64,000 bases of DNA from Bradyrhizobium cenepequi (GCF_020329485.1 NZ_JAGKJI010000013.1:62001-126000); one strand, 5' to 3'. Shown: positions 10,339-21,548, counted from the first letter of the stretch. The notes: generated by a model from the letters alone, not told the origin. Numbers and translations are program-made.

Positions 10339-11703
10339 TCAGTTCGCGGCCTTGCCCGGCTTGTTGTCGACAGCAGCCTTGTCGCCGCTCGCGGGCGGCG
10401 GAGCTGAACTCGCCGTGGACTTGATGCCGTGCAGGAGGTCGTCGGCCAGCTTGAGCGCCTTGTCGTCCTTGGCGTCCGGCGGCACGTAGGACTGCGAGCC
10501 AGTCTTTTCGTCACCGTCGGATTTCAGGTGGCCGCGCAGCGACGCCTCACCCTTGGTGTCGGTCCGGGCCTTCAGTTCGTCCGGCACATCCTGCAGCACC
10601 TCGATATCAGGCACGATACCCTTGGCCTGGATCGACTTCCCGGACGGCGTGTAGTAGCGCGCCGTGGTCAGCCGCAGCGCGCCATTGCCGCTGCCGAGCG
10701 GGATGATGGTCTGGACCGAGCCCTTGCCGAAGGAACGGGTGCCGACCAGCGTCGCCCGCTTGTGGTCCTGCAGCGCGCCAGCGACGATTTCGGAGGCCGA
10801 GGCCGAGCCGCCGTTGACCAGCACGATCACCGGCTTGCCCTTGGTCAGGTCGCCCGCATGGGCGGCGCGGCGCTGGGTTTCCTCAGCATTGCGGCCGCGG
10901 GTCGAGACGATCTCACCGCGCTCCAGGAAGGAGTCGGAGACCGTCACGGCTTCCTCCAGGAGACCGCCGGGATTGTTGCGGAGATCGATGATGTAGCCCT
11001 TGAGCTTGTCGCCGATCTGGCTCGAGAGGTTGGCGATCTCCTTCTTCAGGCCCTCGGTGGTCTGCTCATTGAAAGTAGTGATGCGGATATAGGCGATGTC
11101 GTCGGCCTCGACGCGGGCGCGCACCGAGCGGACGCGGATGTTGTCGCGCACCAGCGTGACTTCGATCGGATTGTCCTGGCCCTTGCGGATGATCTTCAGC
11201 CGGATCTTGGTGTTCACCGGGCCGCGCATCTTCTCGACGGCCTGGTTGAGGGTCAGACCCTGCACCGCCTCATCGTCGAGCGTGGTGATGATGTCGTTGG
11301 CCATGATGCCGGCCTTCGACGCCGGGGTGTCATCGATCGGAGAGACGACCTTGATCAGGCCGTCTTCCATCGTGACCTCGATGCCGAGCCCGCCGAACTC
11401 GCCGCGGGTCTGCACCTGCATGTCGCGGAAGCTCTTGGCATCCATGTAGCTCGAGTGCGGATCGAGCCCGGTCAGCATGCCGCTGATCGCGGATTCCACA
11501 AGCTTGCTGTCATCGGGCTTCTCGACATAGTCGCTGCGCACGCGCTCGAACACGTCGCCGAACAGATTGAGCTGGCGGTAGGTGTCCGAGGTCGCGGCGC
11601 GCGCGCTTGATCCCATCAGCACGGCGCGCGGTTGAGTAACGAACAGCGTCAACGCTGCACCGCATGCGGCGCTGAGGAGAATTACAGAAGTCTTGCGCAT
11701 CAT
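10339..11703 (-). CDS. ctpA: Carboxy-terminal processing protease, S41 family
   Basis: 454 residues. A signal sequence or anchor at about residues 5-37 exports it to the periplasm, where family members trim C-termini of envelope proteins and control peptidoglycan hydrolases. The PDZ domain is at about 95-180 (GEFGGLGIEV). The S41 core follows, with Ser302 in GGSASASEIVAGAL and Lys327 in RSFGKGSVQ; the 25-residue spacing is that of known Ser/Lys dyads. The C-terminal 60 residues are low-complexity, rich in Ala, Pro, Asp and Lys. The start overlaps the envC stop (ATGA), so the two are translationally coupled. A strong terminator follows. Confidence 0.96.
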   Translation of the reverse strand: MMRKTSVILLSAACGAALTLFVTQPRAVLMGSSARAATSDTYRQLNLFGDVFERVRSDYVEKPDDSKLVESAISGMLTGLDPHSSYMDAKSFRDMQVQTRGEFGGLGIEVTMEDGLIKVVSPIDDTPASKAGIMANDIITTLDDEAVQGLTLNQAVEKMRGPVNTKIRLKIIRKGQDNPIEVTLVRDNIRVRSVRARVEADDIAYIRITTFNEQTTEGLKKEIANLSSQIGDKLKGYIIDLRNNPGGLLEEAVTVSDSFLERGEIVSTRGRNAEETQRRAAHAGDLTKGKPVIVLVNGGSASASEIVAGALQDHKRATLVGTRSFGKGSVQTIIPLGSGNGALRLTTARYYTPSGKSIQAKGIVPDIEVLQDVPDELKARTDTKGEASLRGHLKSDGDEKTGSQSYVPPDAKDDKALKLADDLLHGIKSTASSAPPPASGDKAAVDNKPGKAAN

Positions 11704-13076
11704 CCGCGAACCTTTTCGCCTTCATTTGCGGCCCACCATGGGCCTGGATCGATTGGAGTGCCGTCCTTACGGAACTCGACATAGAGCACGGGTTGGCTCG
11801 CGCTTGTCGCGAAAATGGATGCAACCTGGGATGTCGACCCCATGGTCGCGACCGGCTCTCCCGTAAGTACAAACTGGCCGATGTTTACCGAAATACGCTC
11901 CATCCCGGCGATTAAAACATGATACCCGCCCCCGGCGTTGAGGATCAAGAGTTGACCGTAACTTCGGAAGGGTCCGGCATAGACGACCCAGCCGTCACAC
12001 GGGGTTGTGACCTGGGCGCCGGGCCTGGCTGCCAAAGAAATGCCTTTTTGCGCGCCGCCAGCACCGTCGGACGCGCCAAAATCACGAATTTTGGTGCCGT
12101 TGACTGGGTAGGCGAACAGGCCCTTGGCGGAGGCAAAGGCCACAGCCGGGCTCAGCCGCGCCGGATCCTTCAACGCGCCTAAATTGGGCTTGCCGTTCGG
12201 GGCGGCGGGTGTGCCCTGCAGATTGGCGGTGGCGGCCGCCTTTGCCGCGCTCTTGAGATCTTGTTCCATCTTGGCGATCAGGCCCTGCAGGCTGTCGACC
12301 TGCTTGGACAGCGCGATGGCGCGCGTGCCTTCCGCTTCCATGTCCCTCTCGATCGCGCTCTGCTGGCGCTGCCGCTCCTCGACCAGCGCAGCCAGCCGGA
12401 CCTGATCTTCCCGGAGCTTATCGCGGTCGCGCGCCAGCGCGTCGCGCTCGCTGGCGATGGTCTTGCGCAATGCAACCAGCTCGCCGAGGTCGGCGGTCAG
12501 CTTTTCCGCGCGCCCCCTCAATTCAGGTACGACCGCGCCGAGCAGCATCGCGGTCCGCAGCGACTGCAGTGCGTCTTCTGGTCGCACCAGCAGCGCGGGC
12601 GGCGTGCGCCGGCCGGCACGCTGCAGCGCCGCCAGCACCTCGATGATCTCGGCGCGGCGAGAATCGAGCGAGGTGCGGATCTCCTGCTCGCGGCTGTCGA
12701 GCGGCCGCAGCCGCGCCTCCGCATCGGCAATTCGGCCTTCGACCCCGCGCACCTGGCCTGCAATGTCGATGATCTGCTGGTTGAGCTTGCTGCGGTCCTG
12801 GCCGATCGCGGCAATGTCGGCCTTCAATTTCTCCTGCAGCTCGGTCGCTTTTCGCTGCTGCTCGCGGGCGGCTTCAAGTTCCTGCTCCCGCTGCCTGATG
12901 ATATCGGGCGAAGGCGCGGTTGCCGCCGTCTCCTGCGGTTGCGGCGGTGTTTGCGCGATCGCGACTGTGGCAAGGCTCGCCGACAACAATAGGACCGGCA
13001 GGGGGAGCGAGGACGCCGGACACCGGCCACGGTGCGCGGTGTCGGGATAACAGGGAAGGTCGCGCGGCGACAGCAT
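11700..13076 (-). CDS. envC: EnvC-like murein hydrolase activator (degenerate M23 domain)
   Basis: 458 residues from the chosen ATG, which gives a hydrophobic export segment at about 23-41 (LPLPVLLLSASLATVAIAQ). A long coiled coil spans about 55-290, rich in Glu, Arg and Gln. The C-terminal LytM/M23 fold (about 330-450) lacks zinc ligands: QKGISLAA replaces HxGxD and YHVLIAGM replaces the HLxH motif. That is the hallmark of activators that switch on amidases at the septum rather than cutting peptidoglycan themselves. It follows rlmH by 29 bases and overlaps ctpA. The reading frame stays open 40 codons further upstream into rlmH, so the start is moderately certain. Confidence 0.87.
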   Translation of the reverse strand: MLSPRDLPCYPDTAHRGRCPASSLPLPVLLLSASLATVAIAQTPPQPQETAATAPSPDIIRQREQELEAAREQQRKATELQEKLKADIAAIGQDRSKLNQQIIDIAGQVRGVEGRIADAEARLRPLDSREQEIRTSLDSRRAEIIEVLAALQRAGRRTPPALLVRPEDALQSLRTAMLLGAVVPELRGRAEKLTADLGELVALRKTIASERDALARDRDKLREDQVRLAALVEERQRQQSAIERDMEAEGTRAIALSKQVDSLQGLIAKMEQDLKSAAKAAATANLQGTPAAPNGKPNLGALKDPARLSPAVAFASAKGLFAYPVNGTKIRDFGASDGAGGAQKGISLAARPGAQVTTPCDGWVVYAGPFRSYGQLLILNAGGGYHVLIAGMERISVNIGQFVLTGEPVATMGSTSQVASIFATSASQPVLYVEFRKDGTPIDPGPWWAANEGEKVRG

Positions 13077-13105
13077 CGGATTGCTCAGCGCTTTCTCTTG
13101 TCGGT

Positions 13106-13588
13106 TCACGCGCGGTGATAGGGGTGGCCTGCCAAAATGGTCGCCGCCCGATAAATCTGTTCCAGAAGCATGACTCGGACCATCTGATGCGGCCAAGTCG
13201 CCGCGCCGAATGCGACGCGCAGCTTGGCATTGCGCCGCAAATCAGGCGAAAGTCCGTCCGCGCCGCCGATGACGAAAATAGTGTTAGCCACCGATTGGTC
13301 CCGCCAGCGCCTGAGATACCCGGCAAATGCCGCGCTGTCGACGTTCTCGCCGCGCTCATCCAGCGCCACGAGCACATGTTTTTCGGGCATCAATGCCGAG
13401 ATCGCCGCCGCTTCCTCGGCCATCCTCGTTGCGGCGTCGCGTGCGCGGCTTTCCGGAAGTTCATGAATGTCCAGGCCGCGAAAGCCGAGCTTGCGGCCGA
13501 TATCATCGAAGCGCTCGCGGTAGCGCTCCGCTAGTTCACGCTCCGGGCCTTGCTTCAATCGGCCGACTGCGATGACGAGTAATCGCAT
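13106..13588 (-). CDS. rlmH: 23S rRNA pseudouridine-1915 N3-methyltransferase
   Basis: 160 residues, the normal size of this SPOUT methyltransferase, which modifies helix 69 of 23S rRNA with S-adenosylmethionine. It starts MRLLVIAVGRLKQGPE. The cofactor-binding knot is formed by FVIGGADGLSPDLRRNA, and the C-terminal segment is TWPHQMVRVMLLEQIYRAATI followed by HPYHRA, the signature end of RlmH. It sits between rsfS and envC, in the conserved order seen in alphaproteobacteria. Confidence 0.97.
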   Translation of the reverse strand: MRLLVIAVGRLKQGPERELAERYRERFDDIGRKLGFRGLDIHELPESRARDAATRMAEEAAAISALMPEKHVLVALDERGENVDSAAFAGYLRRWRDQSVANTIFVIGGADGLSPDLRRNAKLRVAFGAATWPHQMVRVMLLEQIYRAATILAGHPYHRA

Positions 13589-13636
13589 TAACGCATGTTA
13601 GCATGCGCATCGGCCGATTTGCATCGGCTCAGAGGT

Positions 13637-14065
13637 CTAGACCGCCGCGACCGGGCTTTGCGTCCACAACCGCTCGAGATTGTAGAACTCGCGCACCTCG
13701 GGCCTGAACACGTGCACGATCACATCGCCGGAATCGATCAGCACCCAGTCGCAATTGGGCAAGCCTTCGACATGGATTTTGCTGACGCCGTTTTCCTTCA
13801 GCGCTTTCGTGACATTCTCCGCGATCGCACCGACGTGCCGGTTGGCCCGGCCCGAGGTGATGACCATGTAGTCGGAGTATGCTGATTTGCCGCGAAGGTC
13901 GATGGTGACCGTTTCTTCCGCCTTCATATCGTCGAGGCGGGAGAGGATCATATTCAGGGTCTTGTCGGCGTCGCCTTGCGCCTTCAAGGCCGCAGTTTGG
14001 GTCGATGTTTTACGCGCAGGTTTCGCTGCCTTGTTGGCTACCTTGGGTAAAACAGACTTGGACAA
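13637..14065 (-). CDS. rsfS: Ribosome silencing factor RsfS
   Basis: 142 residues from a TTG start. RsfS binds uL14 on the large ribosomal subunit and blocks subunit joining in poor growth conditions. The conserved core is KAEETVTIDLRGKSAYSDYM, then HVEGLPNCDWVLIDSGDVIV and HVFRPEVREFYNLERLW. The first 35 residues are a Lys/Ala-rich extension. The start is a problem: a stop lies 9 codons upstream and no ATG or GTG is in frame. AAAGGA is spaced for a CTG at 14080 rather than for the TTG. A nearby ATG is out of frame by one base. Function is certain, the start is not. Confidence 0.93.
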   Translation of the reverse strand: MSKSVLPKVANKAAKPARKTSTQTAALKAQGDADKTLNMILSRLDDMKAEETVTIDLRGKSAYSDYMVITSGRANRHVGAIAENVTKALKENGVSKIHVEGLPNCDWVLIDSGDVIVHVFRPEVREFYNLERLWTQSPVAAV

Positions 14066-14191
14066 TACAGATGTGGCCAGGGACCATTCCTTTCACTGTA
14101 TCGCGAACGCCGCGAATCTCAGCGTCCGCCTCCTATACTACGCATGTGGGGTTAAAGGTTTCAATATTCCAGTAAGCCCCACTTCGCTTGC

Positions 14192-14214
14192 CGCATGATC
14201 CAGCCGATCATGCG
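14192..14214 (-). terminator. Hairpin directly after nadD
   Basis: An 8-bp stem (CGCATGAT at 14192-14199 with ATCATGCG at 14207-14214) begins at the base after the nadD stop on the minus strand. No T-tract follows, so it may stabilise the mRNA end or reduce read-through into rsfS rather than terminate. Confidence 0.4.
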
Positions 14215-14865
14215 CTAGACCGTCCTCCAGCTTCCATCAGGGTTCCGAAGGCCGGTCGACGACAGATTGGATTTCATGCCGGTGAGAAAGACCCAGGCCG
14301 GCGCCGGCTGATCCGCCAGCCGGGGCGCCTGATTCTCGGGCAGACGATAGCGGGCGAGTGCCTGGGCGGCGGGCGCGGCGAGCGCGCGGAAACTTTGTGG
14401 CGGACGGTCGATCACGGCGATCGGCACATCGGAGGCGATGCGCCGCCAGTCTTTCCAACGATGGAACTGCGCGAGATTGTCGGCGCCCATGATCCAGACA
14501 AAATGCACGCCGGAAACGCGGCGCCGCAAATGGATGATCGTTTCGACAGTGTAGCGCGTGCCGATGACAGCTTCGAGACAGCTCACATCGATACGGGGAT
14601 CGTCGGCCACTTTCAGTGCGGCTGCGGCGCGCTCCGCGAGCGCATGCAAGCCGTCGTGATTCTTGAGCGGGTTGCCGGGCGTGAGCAGCCACCAGATGCG
14701 GTCGAGCTGCAACCGCTTGAGCGCGAACAGGCTAATGGCGCGATGCGCGGCATGTGGCGGGTTGAAAGAGCCGCCGAGCAGGCCGATGCGCATCCCGTTG
14801 GTGTAGAACGGAAGCGCCCGCGCGGCGGATGGCGACGCGATCTGGGCTGGCTTCAACGGGATCAC
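14215..14865 (-). CDS. nadD: Nicotinate-nucleotide adenylyltransferase
   Basis: 216 residues. It joins nicotinate mononucleotide and ATP to give deamido-NAD, the penultimate step of NAD synthesis. The nucleotidyltransferase signature [11 protein letters not shown] is at about residues 31-41, and [17 protein letters not shown] and FHRWKDW follow as in NadD. The C-terminal SSTxLR motif appears as LSSTGLR. An internal ATG at codon 25 (MRIGLLGG) is an alternative start. It begins 11 bases after the proA stop, so the genes are probably co-transcribed. Confidence 0.96.
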   Translation of the reverse strand: MIPLKPAQIASPSAARALPFYTNGMRIGLLGGSFNPPHAAHRAISLFALKRLQLDRIWWLLTPGNPLKNHDGLHALAERAAAALKVADDPRIDVSCLEAVIGTRYTVETIIHLRRRVSGVHFVWIMGADNLAQFHRWKDWRRIASDVPIAVIDRPPQSFRALAAPAAQALARYRLPENQAPRLADQPAPAWVFLTGMKSNLSSTGLRNPDGSWRTV

Positions 14866-14875
14866 AAGGTTGGCT

Positions 14876-16168
14876 TCACGGCCGCGTCTGTCCGGTGCCG
14901 TGGATGCGATATTTGAAGCTCGTCAGCTGCTCGGCGCCGACCGGCCCGCGGGCATGGAATTTGCCGGTGGCTATTCCGATCTCCGCGCCGAAGCCGAACT
15001 CGCCGCCGTCGGCGAACTGGGTCGAGGCGTTGTGCAGCACGATCGCGGAGTCGACCTCGTTGAGGAATTTCTTCGCCACCTCGGCATCCTCGGTCACGAT
15101 CGCATCTGTGTGCCGCGAGCCGTGATGGTGGATATGCGCGATCGCCTCATCGACGCCGCTGACGACGCGGGCCGCGATGATCGCGTCCTCATATTCGGTG
15201 TCCCAGTCTTCTCCGGTCGCCGGCTTCACGCGGGCATCGACGTGCTGCACCGCCTCGTCGCCGCGCACCTCGCAGCCGGCGTCGATCAGCATCTCGATGA
15301 GCGGCTTCAAGCTGGTGGAAGCGCCGGCGCGGTCGACCAGAAGAGTCTCGGCGGCGCCGCAGACGCCGGGACGCCGCATTTTGGCGTTCAGCACGATCGA
15401 CTTCGCCATCTCGAGATTGGCGTAGCGGTCGACATAGACGTGGTTGACGCCCTCGAGATGGGCGAACACCGGCACGCGCGCTTCCGCTTCCACCCGCGCG
15501 ACCAGGCTCTTGCCGCCACGCGGTACGATCACGTCGACGCCGCCGTTCAGGCCGGTGAGCAATAGCCCGACCGCGGCGCGGTCGCGGGTCGGCACCAGCG
15601 TGATCGCGGCCTCCGGTAGATCCGCCTCGCGCAGGCCCTGCGTCAGGCAGTCGTGGATCGCGCGGCAGGAACGGAAACTGTCCGAGCCGCCGCGCAGGAT
15701 CACGGCGTTGCCGGATTTCAAGCACAGCACGCCGGCATCGGCCGCGACATTGGGACGGCTCTCGAAGATCACGGCGATAACGCCGAGCGGCACGCGGACG
15801 CGTTCGATGGTCATGCCGTTCGGTCGCTGCCAGCTCTCGGTGACGGCGCCGACCGGATCAGGAATGTTGCGCACGGTGGCGACGCCATCGGCCATCGCAT
15901 CGATGCGCGCCTGCGTCAGCGTCAAGCGGTCGATGAAGGCCGAGGTGGCGCCGCTCGCACGCGCTTCGGCGACATCCTCGGCATTGGCGGCAAGGATGGT
16001 CGGCGCATTCTCGCGGATCGCGCGCTCGATCGCGGCGAGCGCGCGGTTCTTTTGCTCGGGCGGCGCAAGCGCCAGCACGCGCGCAGCCGCGCGCGCCTGC
16101 GTCGCGAGTTCATTCATCAGGCTCGGCAGATCGGCGTTGCCGTCGATCGCCTTCAGCGGCGCAGTCAT
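14876..16168 (-). CDS. proA: Gamma-glutamyl phosphate reductase
   Basis: 430 residues. It reduces glutamyl-5-phosphate to the semialdehyde with NADPH, the second step of proline synthesis. The aldehyde-dehydrogenase-like fold shows [17 protein letters not shown] and the catalytic Cys in [16 protein letters not shown]. The start at MTAPLKAID matches the usual length; an upstream in-frame extension of 60 codons is arginine- and tryptophan-rich and unlike the family. It lies 136 bases downstream of proB and just before nadD. Confidence 0.97.
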   Translation of the reverse strand: MTAPLKAIDGNADLPSLMNELATQARAAARVLALAPPEQKNRALAAIERAIRENAPTILAANAEDVAEARASGATSAFIDRLTLTQARIDAMADGVATVRNIPDPVGAVTESWQRPNGMTIERVRVPLGVIAVIFESRPNVAADAGVLCLKSGNAVILRGGSDSFRSCRAIHDCLTQGLREADLPEAAITLVPTRDRAAVGLLLTGLNGGVDVIVPRGGKSLVARVEAEARVPVFAHLEGVNHVYVDRYANLEMAKSIVLNAKMRRPGVCGAAETLLVDRAGASTSLKPLIEMLIDAGCEVRGDEAVQHVDARVKPATGEDWDTEYEDAIIAARVVSGVDEAIAHIHHHGSRHTDAIVTEDAEVAKKFLNEVDSAIVLHNASTQFADGGEFGFGAEIGIATGKFHARGPVGAEQLTSFKYRIHGTGQTRP

Positions 16169-16304
16169 GGAATGTCCCAGCGTTCTGTTAAGGCCATGGT
16201 CTAGCACGGAATTCGGGGCCTTGGCGAGGTGAGGAACCAGCATGGCAGGTCGAACCGGGCGGTTTCGCCGGCCGCTGGGAGTCCACAGGAACTCGGCCAA
16301 TGGC

Positions 16305-17447
16305 CTATTTGATCGAGATAATCCCGGTCGGGCCCACCACCAGATCATCCCGGTGGATCATCTCCGCCCGGCCGCTGATGCCGAGGATGGCCATCACGTC
16401 GGGGGAGGAGCGGCCCTTGATCTTCTCGGCATCGTCAGCGTCGTAGGCGACGAGGCCGCGGCCGATCTCATGGGTGTCGGGACCGCGGACGATTACGGCG
16501 TCGCCGCGGGCGAACTGGCCGTCGATCCGGATCACCCCGGCCGGCAACAGGCTCTTTCCGGCGCGTAGGGCGGCCACCGCGCCGGCGTCGATGGTCAGCG
16601 TGCCCTTCGGCTCCAGCGAACCCGCAATCCAGCGTTTGCGCGAGGTGATCGGGTTGGCCGGCGTCAGGAACCAGGTGCAGCGCCCCCCGTCCGCGATCGC
16701 CTGCAGCGGATGCTCGATCTTGCCGGAAGCGATCAGCATATGCGTGCCGCCGGTGGTCGCGATCTTCGCCGCCTCGATCTTGGTGCGCATGCCGCCGCGC
16801 GACAGTTCGGATCCGGCTTCGCCCGCCATCGCCTCGATCTCGGCGGTGATGCTTTCCACGACCGGGATCAGTTTTGCGTCGGGGTTGCTGGCCGGCGGCG
16901 CATCATAGAGGCCGTCGATGTCGGACAGCAGGATCAGGAGGTCCGCGCTCGCCATGGTGGCGACGCGGGCGGCGAGGCGGTCGTTGTCGCCATAGCGGAT
17001 CTCGTTGGTGGCGACCGTGTCGTTCTCGTTGATCACGGGTACCGCGCGCCATTCCAGGAGCTTTGCGATGGTGGACCGCGCATTGAGATAGCGGCGGCGC
17101 TCCTCGGTGTCCTGCAGCGTGACCAGGATCTGCCCTGCGCCGATTCCGTGGTCGCCAAGCACTTCCGACCAGATTCGCGCCAGCGCGATCTGGCCTACGG
17201 CGGCCGCGCCCTGGCTTTCCTCGAGCTTCAGCGGTCCGCGCGGCAGCTTCAGCCGACTGCGCCCGAGCGCGATCGAACCGGAGGAAACGATCAGGACCTC
17301 GCGGCCTTCCCTGTGCAGCTTGGCGATATCGGCGGCGAGCGCAGACAGCCACGACGCCTTGACCTCGCCCGCCTCGGAATCGATCAGGAGCGATGAGCCG
17401 ACCTTGACGACGATGCGACGGAAATTGCTCAGTTCGGGACGGGCCAT
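16305..17447 (-). CDS. proB: Glutamate 5-kinase
   Basis: 380 residues. It phosphorylates glutamate for proline synthesis and is usually inhibited by proline. The amino-acid kinase domain (about 1-260) has [30 protein letters not shown] and [13 protein letters not shown]-terminal PUA domain covers about 290-375 ([20 protein letters not shown]). It is followed by proA. In related genomes obgE usually lies just upstream; here a binding-protein gene and a sulfatase gene intervene. Confidence 0.97.
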   Translation of the reverse strand: MARPELSNFRRIVVKVGSSLLIDSEAGEVKASWLSALAADIAKLHREGREVLIVSSGSIALGRSRLKLPRGPLKLEESQGAAAVGQIALARIWSEVLGDHGIGAGQILVTLQDTEERRRYLNARSTIAKLLEWRAVPVINENDTVATNEIRYGDNDRLAARVATMASADLLILLSDIDGLYDAPPASNPDAKLIPVVESITAEIEAMAGEAGSELSRGGMRTKIEAAKIATTGGTHMLIASGKIEHPLQAIADGGRCTWFLTPANPITSRKRWIAGSLEPKGTLTIDAGAVAALRAGKSLLPAGVIRIDGQFARGDAVIVRGPDTHEIGRGLVAYDADDAEKIKGRSSPDVMAILGISGRAEMIHRDDLVVGPTGIISIK

Positions 17448-17632
17448 GGGCGCGCAGCATTAGGTCTGTAAAGGGAGACGGCGGTTCGTTATCCGGCGCC
17501 GATGCGATCTGCTTTTGCAGCAGGACGGTGGCCGGCGCAAGGCAGGTTCAGTCGGAATCAGCACCAGTGCCGGCCTTGTAACGATGTCGCTGCGTCGCTT
17601 TAATGGGCGATCAGAAGGATGGGGGAAATACA

Positions 17633-18601
17633 GTGGACCGCCGCAAATTCGTTGCCGGATGCCTCGGGTTGCCTTTGCTGGGAAGCGTTCATGCGGCGAG
17701 CGCCGAATCAGGGCCGCTCACCAAGATCATCTTTCCGTTTGCCGCCGGTGCCGGTGGCGATACGCTGTGCAGGCTCGTGGCCCAACAGCTCGGGCCGCTG
17801 CTTGATCGCACCATCATCGTCGAGAACCGGACCGGCGGTGACGGTCTGATCGGTATCAAAGCGGTGAAGAACGCAAGTCCCGACGGCACCACCATCCTGG
17901 TGACTACCGGTCCCACCATGTACCTGCTGCCGATGGTGGAGACGCAGCCGAGCTTCAACACCGCAAAGGACTTTGTGCCGGTTTCGCTGCTCGCGCGGTT
18001 CGAATTCGGTATCGTTGCCGGCCCCGCTGTTGACGCCAAGGATTTTGCGCAACTTGTCGCCTGGTTGAAGGCCAATCCGGGCAAAGCGACATTCGGCGTG
18101 CCGAGCAATGGCACGATTCCCCATTTCACCGGCTCGCGGCTCGAGGACGCGCTGAAGATTCCGCTGCAGCGCGTGCCGTACCGCGGCAGCGCGCCCATCA
18201 TCAACGACCTCGTCGGCGGCCACCTGCCGTTTGGCATCACCACCATTGCGGATGCAATCCCACAACATCGCTCGGGCGGCCTCAGGATTCTCGCGGTGAG
18301 CAGCGCGACGCGTTCGCCCTTCCTGCCTGAGGTGCCGACGCTGAAGGAAAACGGCATCGATCTGGTGGCGGACGGCTGGTATGGCATGTGGTTACCCGCA
18401 AGCAGTTCGCCTGATTTTGCGAACAAGTTGAGCGCGGCAGCCGCCGCAGCGCTCGCGAGGCCAGAGGTGAAGGAGAAACTGACCGGCATCGGCCTGATCC
18501 CGGCGGGCACGACGCCGGAAGGCCTTGCCCAGGAACTCGCCGCCAACACCGAGTTCTGGCAGCCCGTCGTGAAAGCGACGGGCTACAAGATCACGAATTG
18601 A
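17633..18601 (+). CDS. Bug-type (TctC family) periplasmic substrate-binding protein, orphan
   Basis: 322 residues from a GTG start with GGGGGA 7 bases upstream; an in-frame ATG 10 codons earlier lacks a site. The N-terminus VDRRKFVAGCLGLPLLGSVHAASA is an export signal. The mature part has features of the tripartite tricarboxylate transporter binding proteins: FPFAAGAGGDTLCRLVA, VENRTGGDGLIGIKAV, PYRGSAPIINDLVGGH and PEVPTLKENGI. These bind small carboxylates in the periplasm. No TctA or TctB membrane partner is nearby, which is common for this family, so the ligand and transport role are unknown. It converges on a sulfatase gene 25 bases away. Confidence 0.88.
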   Translation: MDRRKFVAGCLGLPLLGSVHAASAESGPLTKIIFPFAAGAGGDTLCRLVAQQLGPLLDRTIIVENRTGGDGLIGIKAVKNASPDGTTILVTTGPTMYLLPMVETQPSFNTAKDFVPVSLLARFEFGIVAGPAVDAKDFAQLVAWLKANPGKATFGVPSNGTIPHFTGSRLEDALKIPLQRVPYRGSAPIINDLVGGHLPFGITTIADAIPQHRSGGLRILAVSSATRSPFLPEVPTLKENGIDLVADGWYGMWLPASSSPDFANKLSAAAAAALARPEVKEKLTGIGLIPAGTTPEGLAQELAANTEFWQPVVKATGYKITN

Positions 18602-18626
18602 TCTCAAATGACTTGTCGTCTGACAA

Positions 18627-20261
18627 TCACAGTCTCGCGCGCTGCGCGATCTGCTCGCGGATCACGGCAAGCTCCGCCTCGTCGTAGATGCCGATCAGGA
18701 TGCCGCCTTTGACCTGGAGCTGATTGTCGGCATATGCCGCAATCTTCTCGCGGCTGGTAGTGATGTGGTCGTTGGGGTGCAGCGCCCAGTCGAACAGCGC
18801 AGCCTGCAGTCGCGCGATCACATCGGCGCAGGATGGGTCCTGGCCGCGATCGATGTATTCCGGCGGATCGGTCTTAAGGTCATACAGCATCGGGCGGAAG
18901 CCGGAGGCATGGACGTATTTCCAGCGTCCGTCGAACACCATGAACAGGCGGCAGCGCTCGATCGGCTGGTTCAGCTTCAACCGCACGTCTTGCATGGCAT
19001 AGTCGTATTCGGAGAAGACGACCTTGCGCCAGTCATCGGGCTTTTGACCGCGCAACAGCGGCATCAGGGAGCGGCCCTCGAGGATGTGATCCGGCACTTT
19101 GCCGCCGAAAAAATCGACAAAGGTCGGCGCAAGGTCAATCGCCTCGACCAGCGCATCGCAGGTCGTGCCTCTCTGCGCGTCAGCCTCGGGCGAAGGATCG
19201 ATGATGATCAGCGGGATCTTGGCAGACTGCTCGTGGAATAGATCCTTCTCGCCCATCCAGTGATCACCGAGATAGTCGCCATGGTCGGACGTGAATACGA
19301 TCAGCGTGCTGTCCAGAAGGCCGCGCGCTGTCAGAAACTTCATCAGCACGCCCATCTGGTCGTCAATCTGCGTGATCAGGCCCATGTAGGCAGGGATCAC
19401 CTTCTCGCGCGCGTCGTCGCGGGCCATGTTCTTCGAGTAGCGCATATCCATGTAGGCGGCGAACACCGGATGCGGATCTTGCCGCTCGCTGTCCGAACGG
19501 ATCACCGGCAGCATGTCTGATGTCGCGTACATGCTGGCGTACGGCTCGGGAGCGATATAGGGCCAGTGCGGCTTGATGTAGGAGAGGTGCAGGCACCAGG
19601 GGCGACCGTCCGCTTCGGCCTCACCGATGAAGTCCATCGCGCGGCGCGTCATGTAGGGCGTCTCGGAATGCTGCTCCGGGACGCGCGCGGGCTTGTCCGC
19701 GTGCACCAGCAGCCAGCCGTTCTGCAGGCTGCCGTCCGTCGCTTCTCCGGAATTCGCCCAGTGTTCCCAGGGGTTTGCAGCCTCGAATCCCTGTTGGCGC
19801 AGATATGCATCGTATTTTGGACGTGGGCGCCCGGTCGGATGCAAGCCATCGTCGCGCTCATAAGGCTCAAAGCCGCATTCGGACACATGCACGCCGATGA
19901 TCGATTCCGGCGGGATGCCGAGCATCTTCATGCCTTCGATGTCCGGCGCCATATGGGTCTTGCCGACCAGCACATTGCGCACGCCGATCTTCTTCAAGTG
20001 GTCGCCGAGAGTCGGCTCTCCGACGCGCAAGGGCCAGCCGTTCCAGTGCGAGCCGTGTGAGCGCATGTAGCGGCCGGTGTAGAATGACATCCGCGAAGGT
20101 CCGCAGATCGGAGATTGCACATAAGCGTTGGTGAAGCGCACGCCGCGCTTGGCCATGGCATCGATATTGGGAGTCTTCAGGGTCGGATGTCCGGTGCAGC
20201 CGAGATAATCATAGCGAAGCTGGTCGCACATGATCCAGAGAACGTTTTTGGTGCGCGCCAT
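18627..20261 (-). CDS. Sulfatase / alkaline-phosphatase-superfamily hydrolase
   Basis: 544 residues. Formylglycine-type sulfatases cut sulfate esters, and relatives cut phosphonate monoesters. The modification motif CGPSR is at residues 53-57 (Cys53 becomes formylglycine), metal ligands start with DQ at 13-14, and the second metal site is SDHGDYLGDH. No signal peptide is visible, so it probably acts in the cytoplasm. It would need a formylglycine-generating enzyme encoded elsewhere. It converges on the Bug-type gene, and the pair sits between proB and obgE, which looks like an insertion into a conserved block. The substrate cannot be named. Confidence 0.88.
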   Translation of the reverse strand: MARTKNVLWIMCDQLRYDYLGCTGHPTLKTPNIDAMAKRGVRFTNAYVQSPICGPSRMSFYTGRYMRSHGSHWNGWPLRVGEPTLGDHLKKIGVRNVLVGKTHMAPDIEGMKMLGIPPESIIGVHVSECGFEPYERDDGLHPTGRPRPKYDAYLRQQGFEAANPWEHWANSGEATDGSLQNGWLLVHADKPARVPEQHSETPYMTRRAMDFIGEAEADGRPWCLHLSYIKPHWPYIAPEPYASMYATSDMLPVIRSDSERQDPHPVFAAYMDMRYSKNMARDDAREKVIPAYMGLITQIDDQMGVLMKFLTARGLLDSTLIVFTSDHGDYLGDHWMGEKDLFHEQSAKIPLIIIDPSPEADAQRGTTCDALVEAIDLAPTFVDFFGGKVPDHILEGRSLMPLLRGQKPDDWRKVVFSEYDYAMQDVRLKLNQPIERCRLFMVFDGRWKYVHASGFRPMLYDLKTDPPEYIDRGQDPSCADVIARLQAALFDWALHPNDHITTSREKIAAYADNQLQVKGGILIGIYDEAELAVIREQIAQRARL

Positions 20262-20338
20262 GCTCCTGCCCCGGTGTTTTCTTGATGATCGAATGCTGCG
20301 CTATCGGGGCGCCGCTGGCAAGCGTGCGCCTGCGTGGC

Positions 20339-21478
<1,140 letters not shown>

Positions 21479-21548
21479 TAAGGCAGGGGGCCGGATGCGG
21501 CAACCCTGTTACATCACGGAAACCTGCGAGAAGCCTTAATTCTTGGAA

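Noticed and set aside
17603-17632. ATG at 17603 as start of the Bug-type protein
   Set aside because: No ribosome site, and it puts charged residues before the signal peptide; GTG 17633 has GGGGGA well placed.
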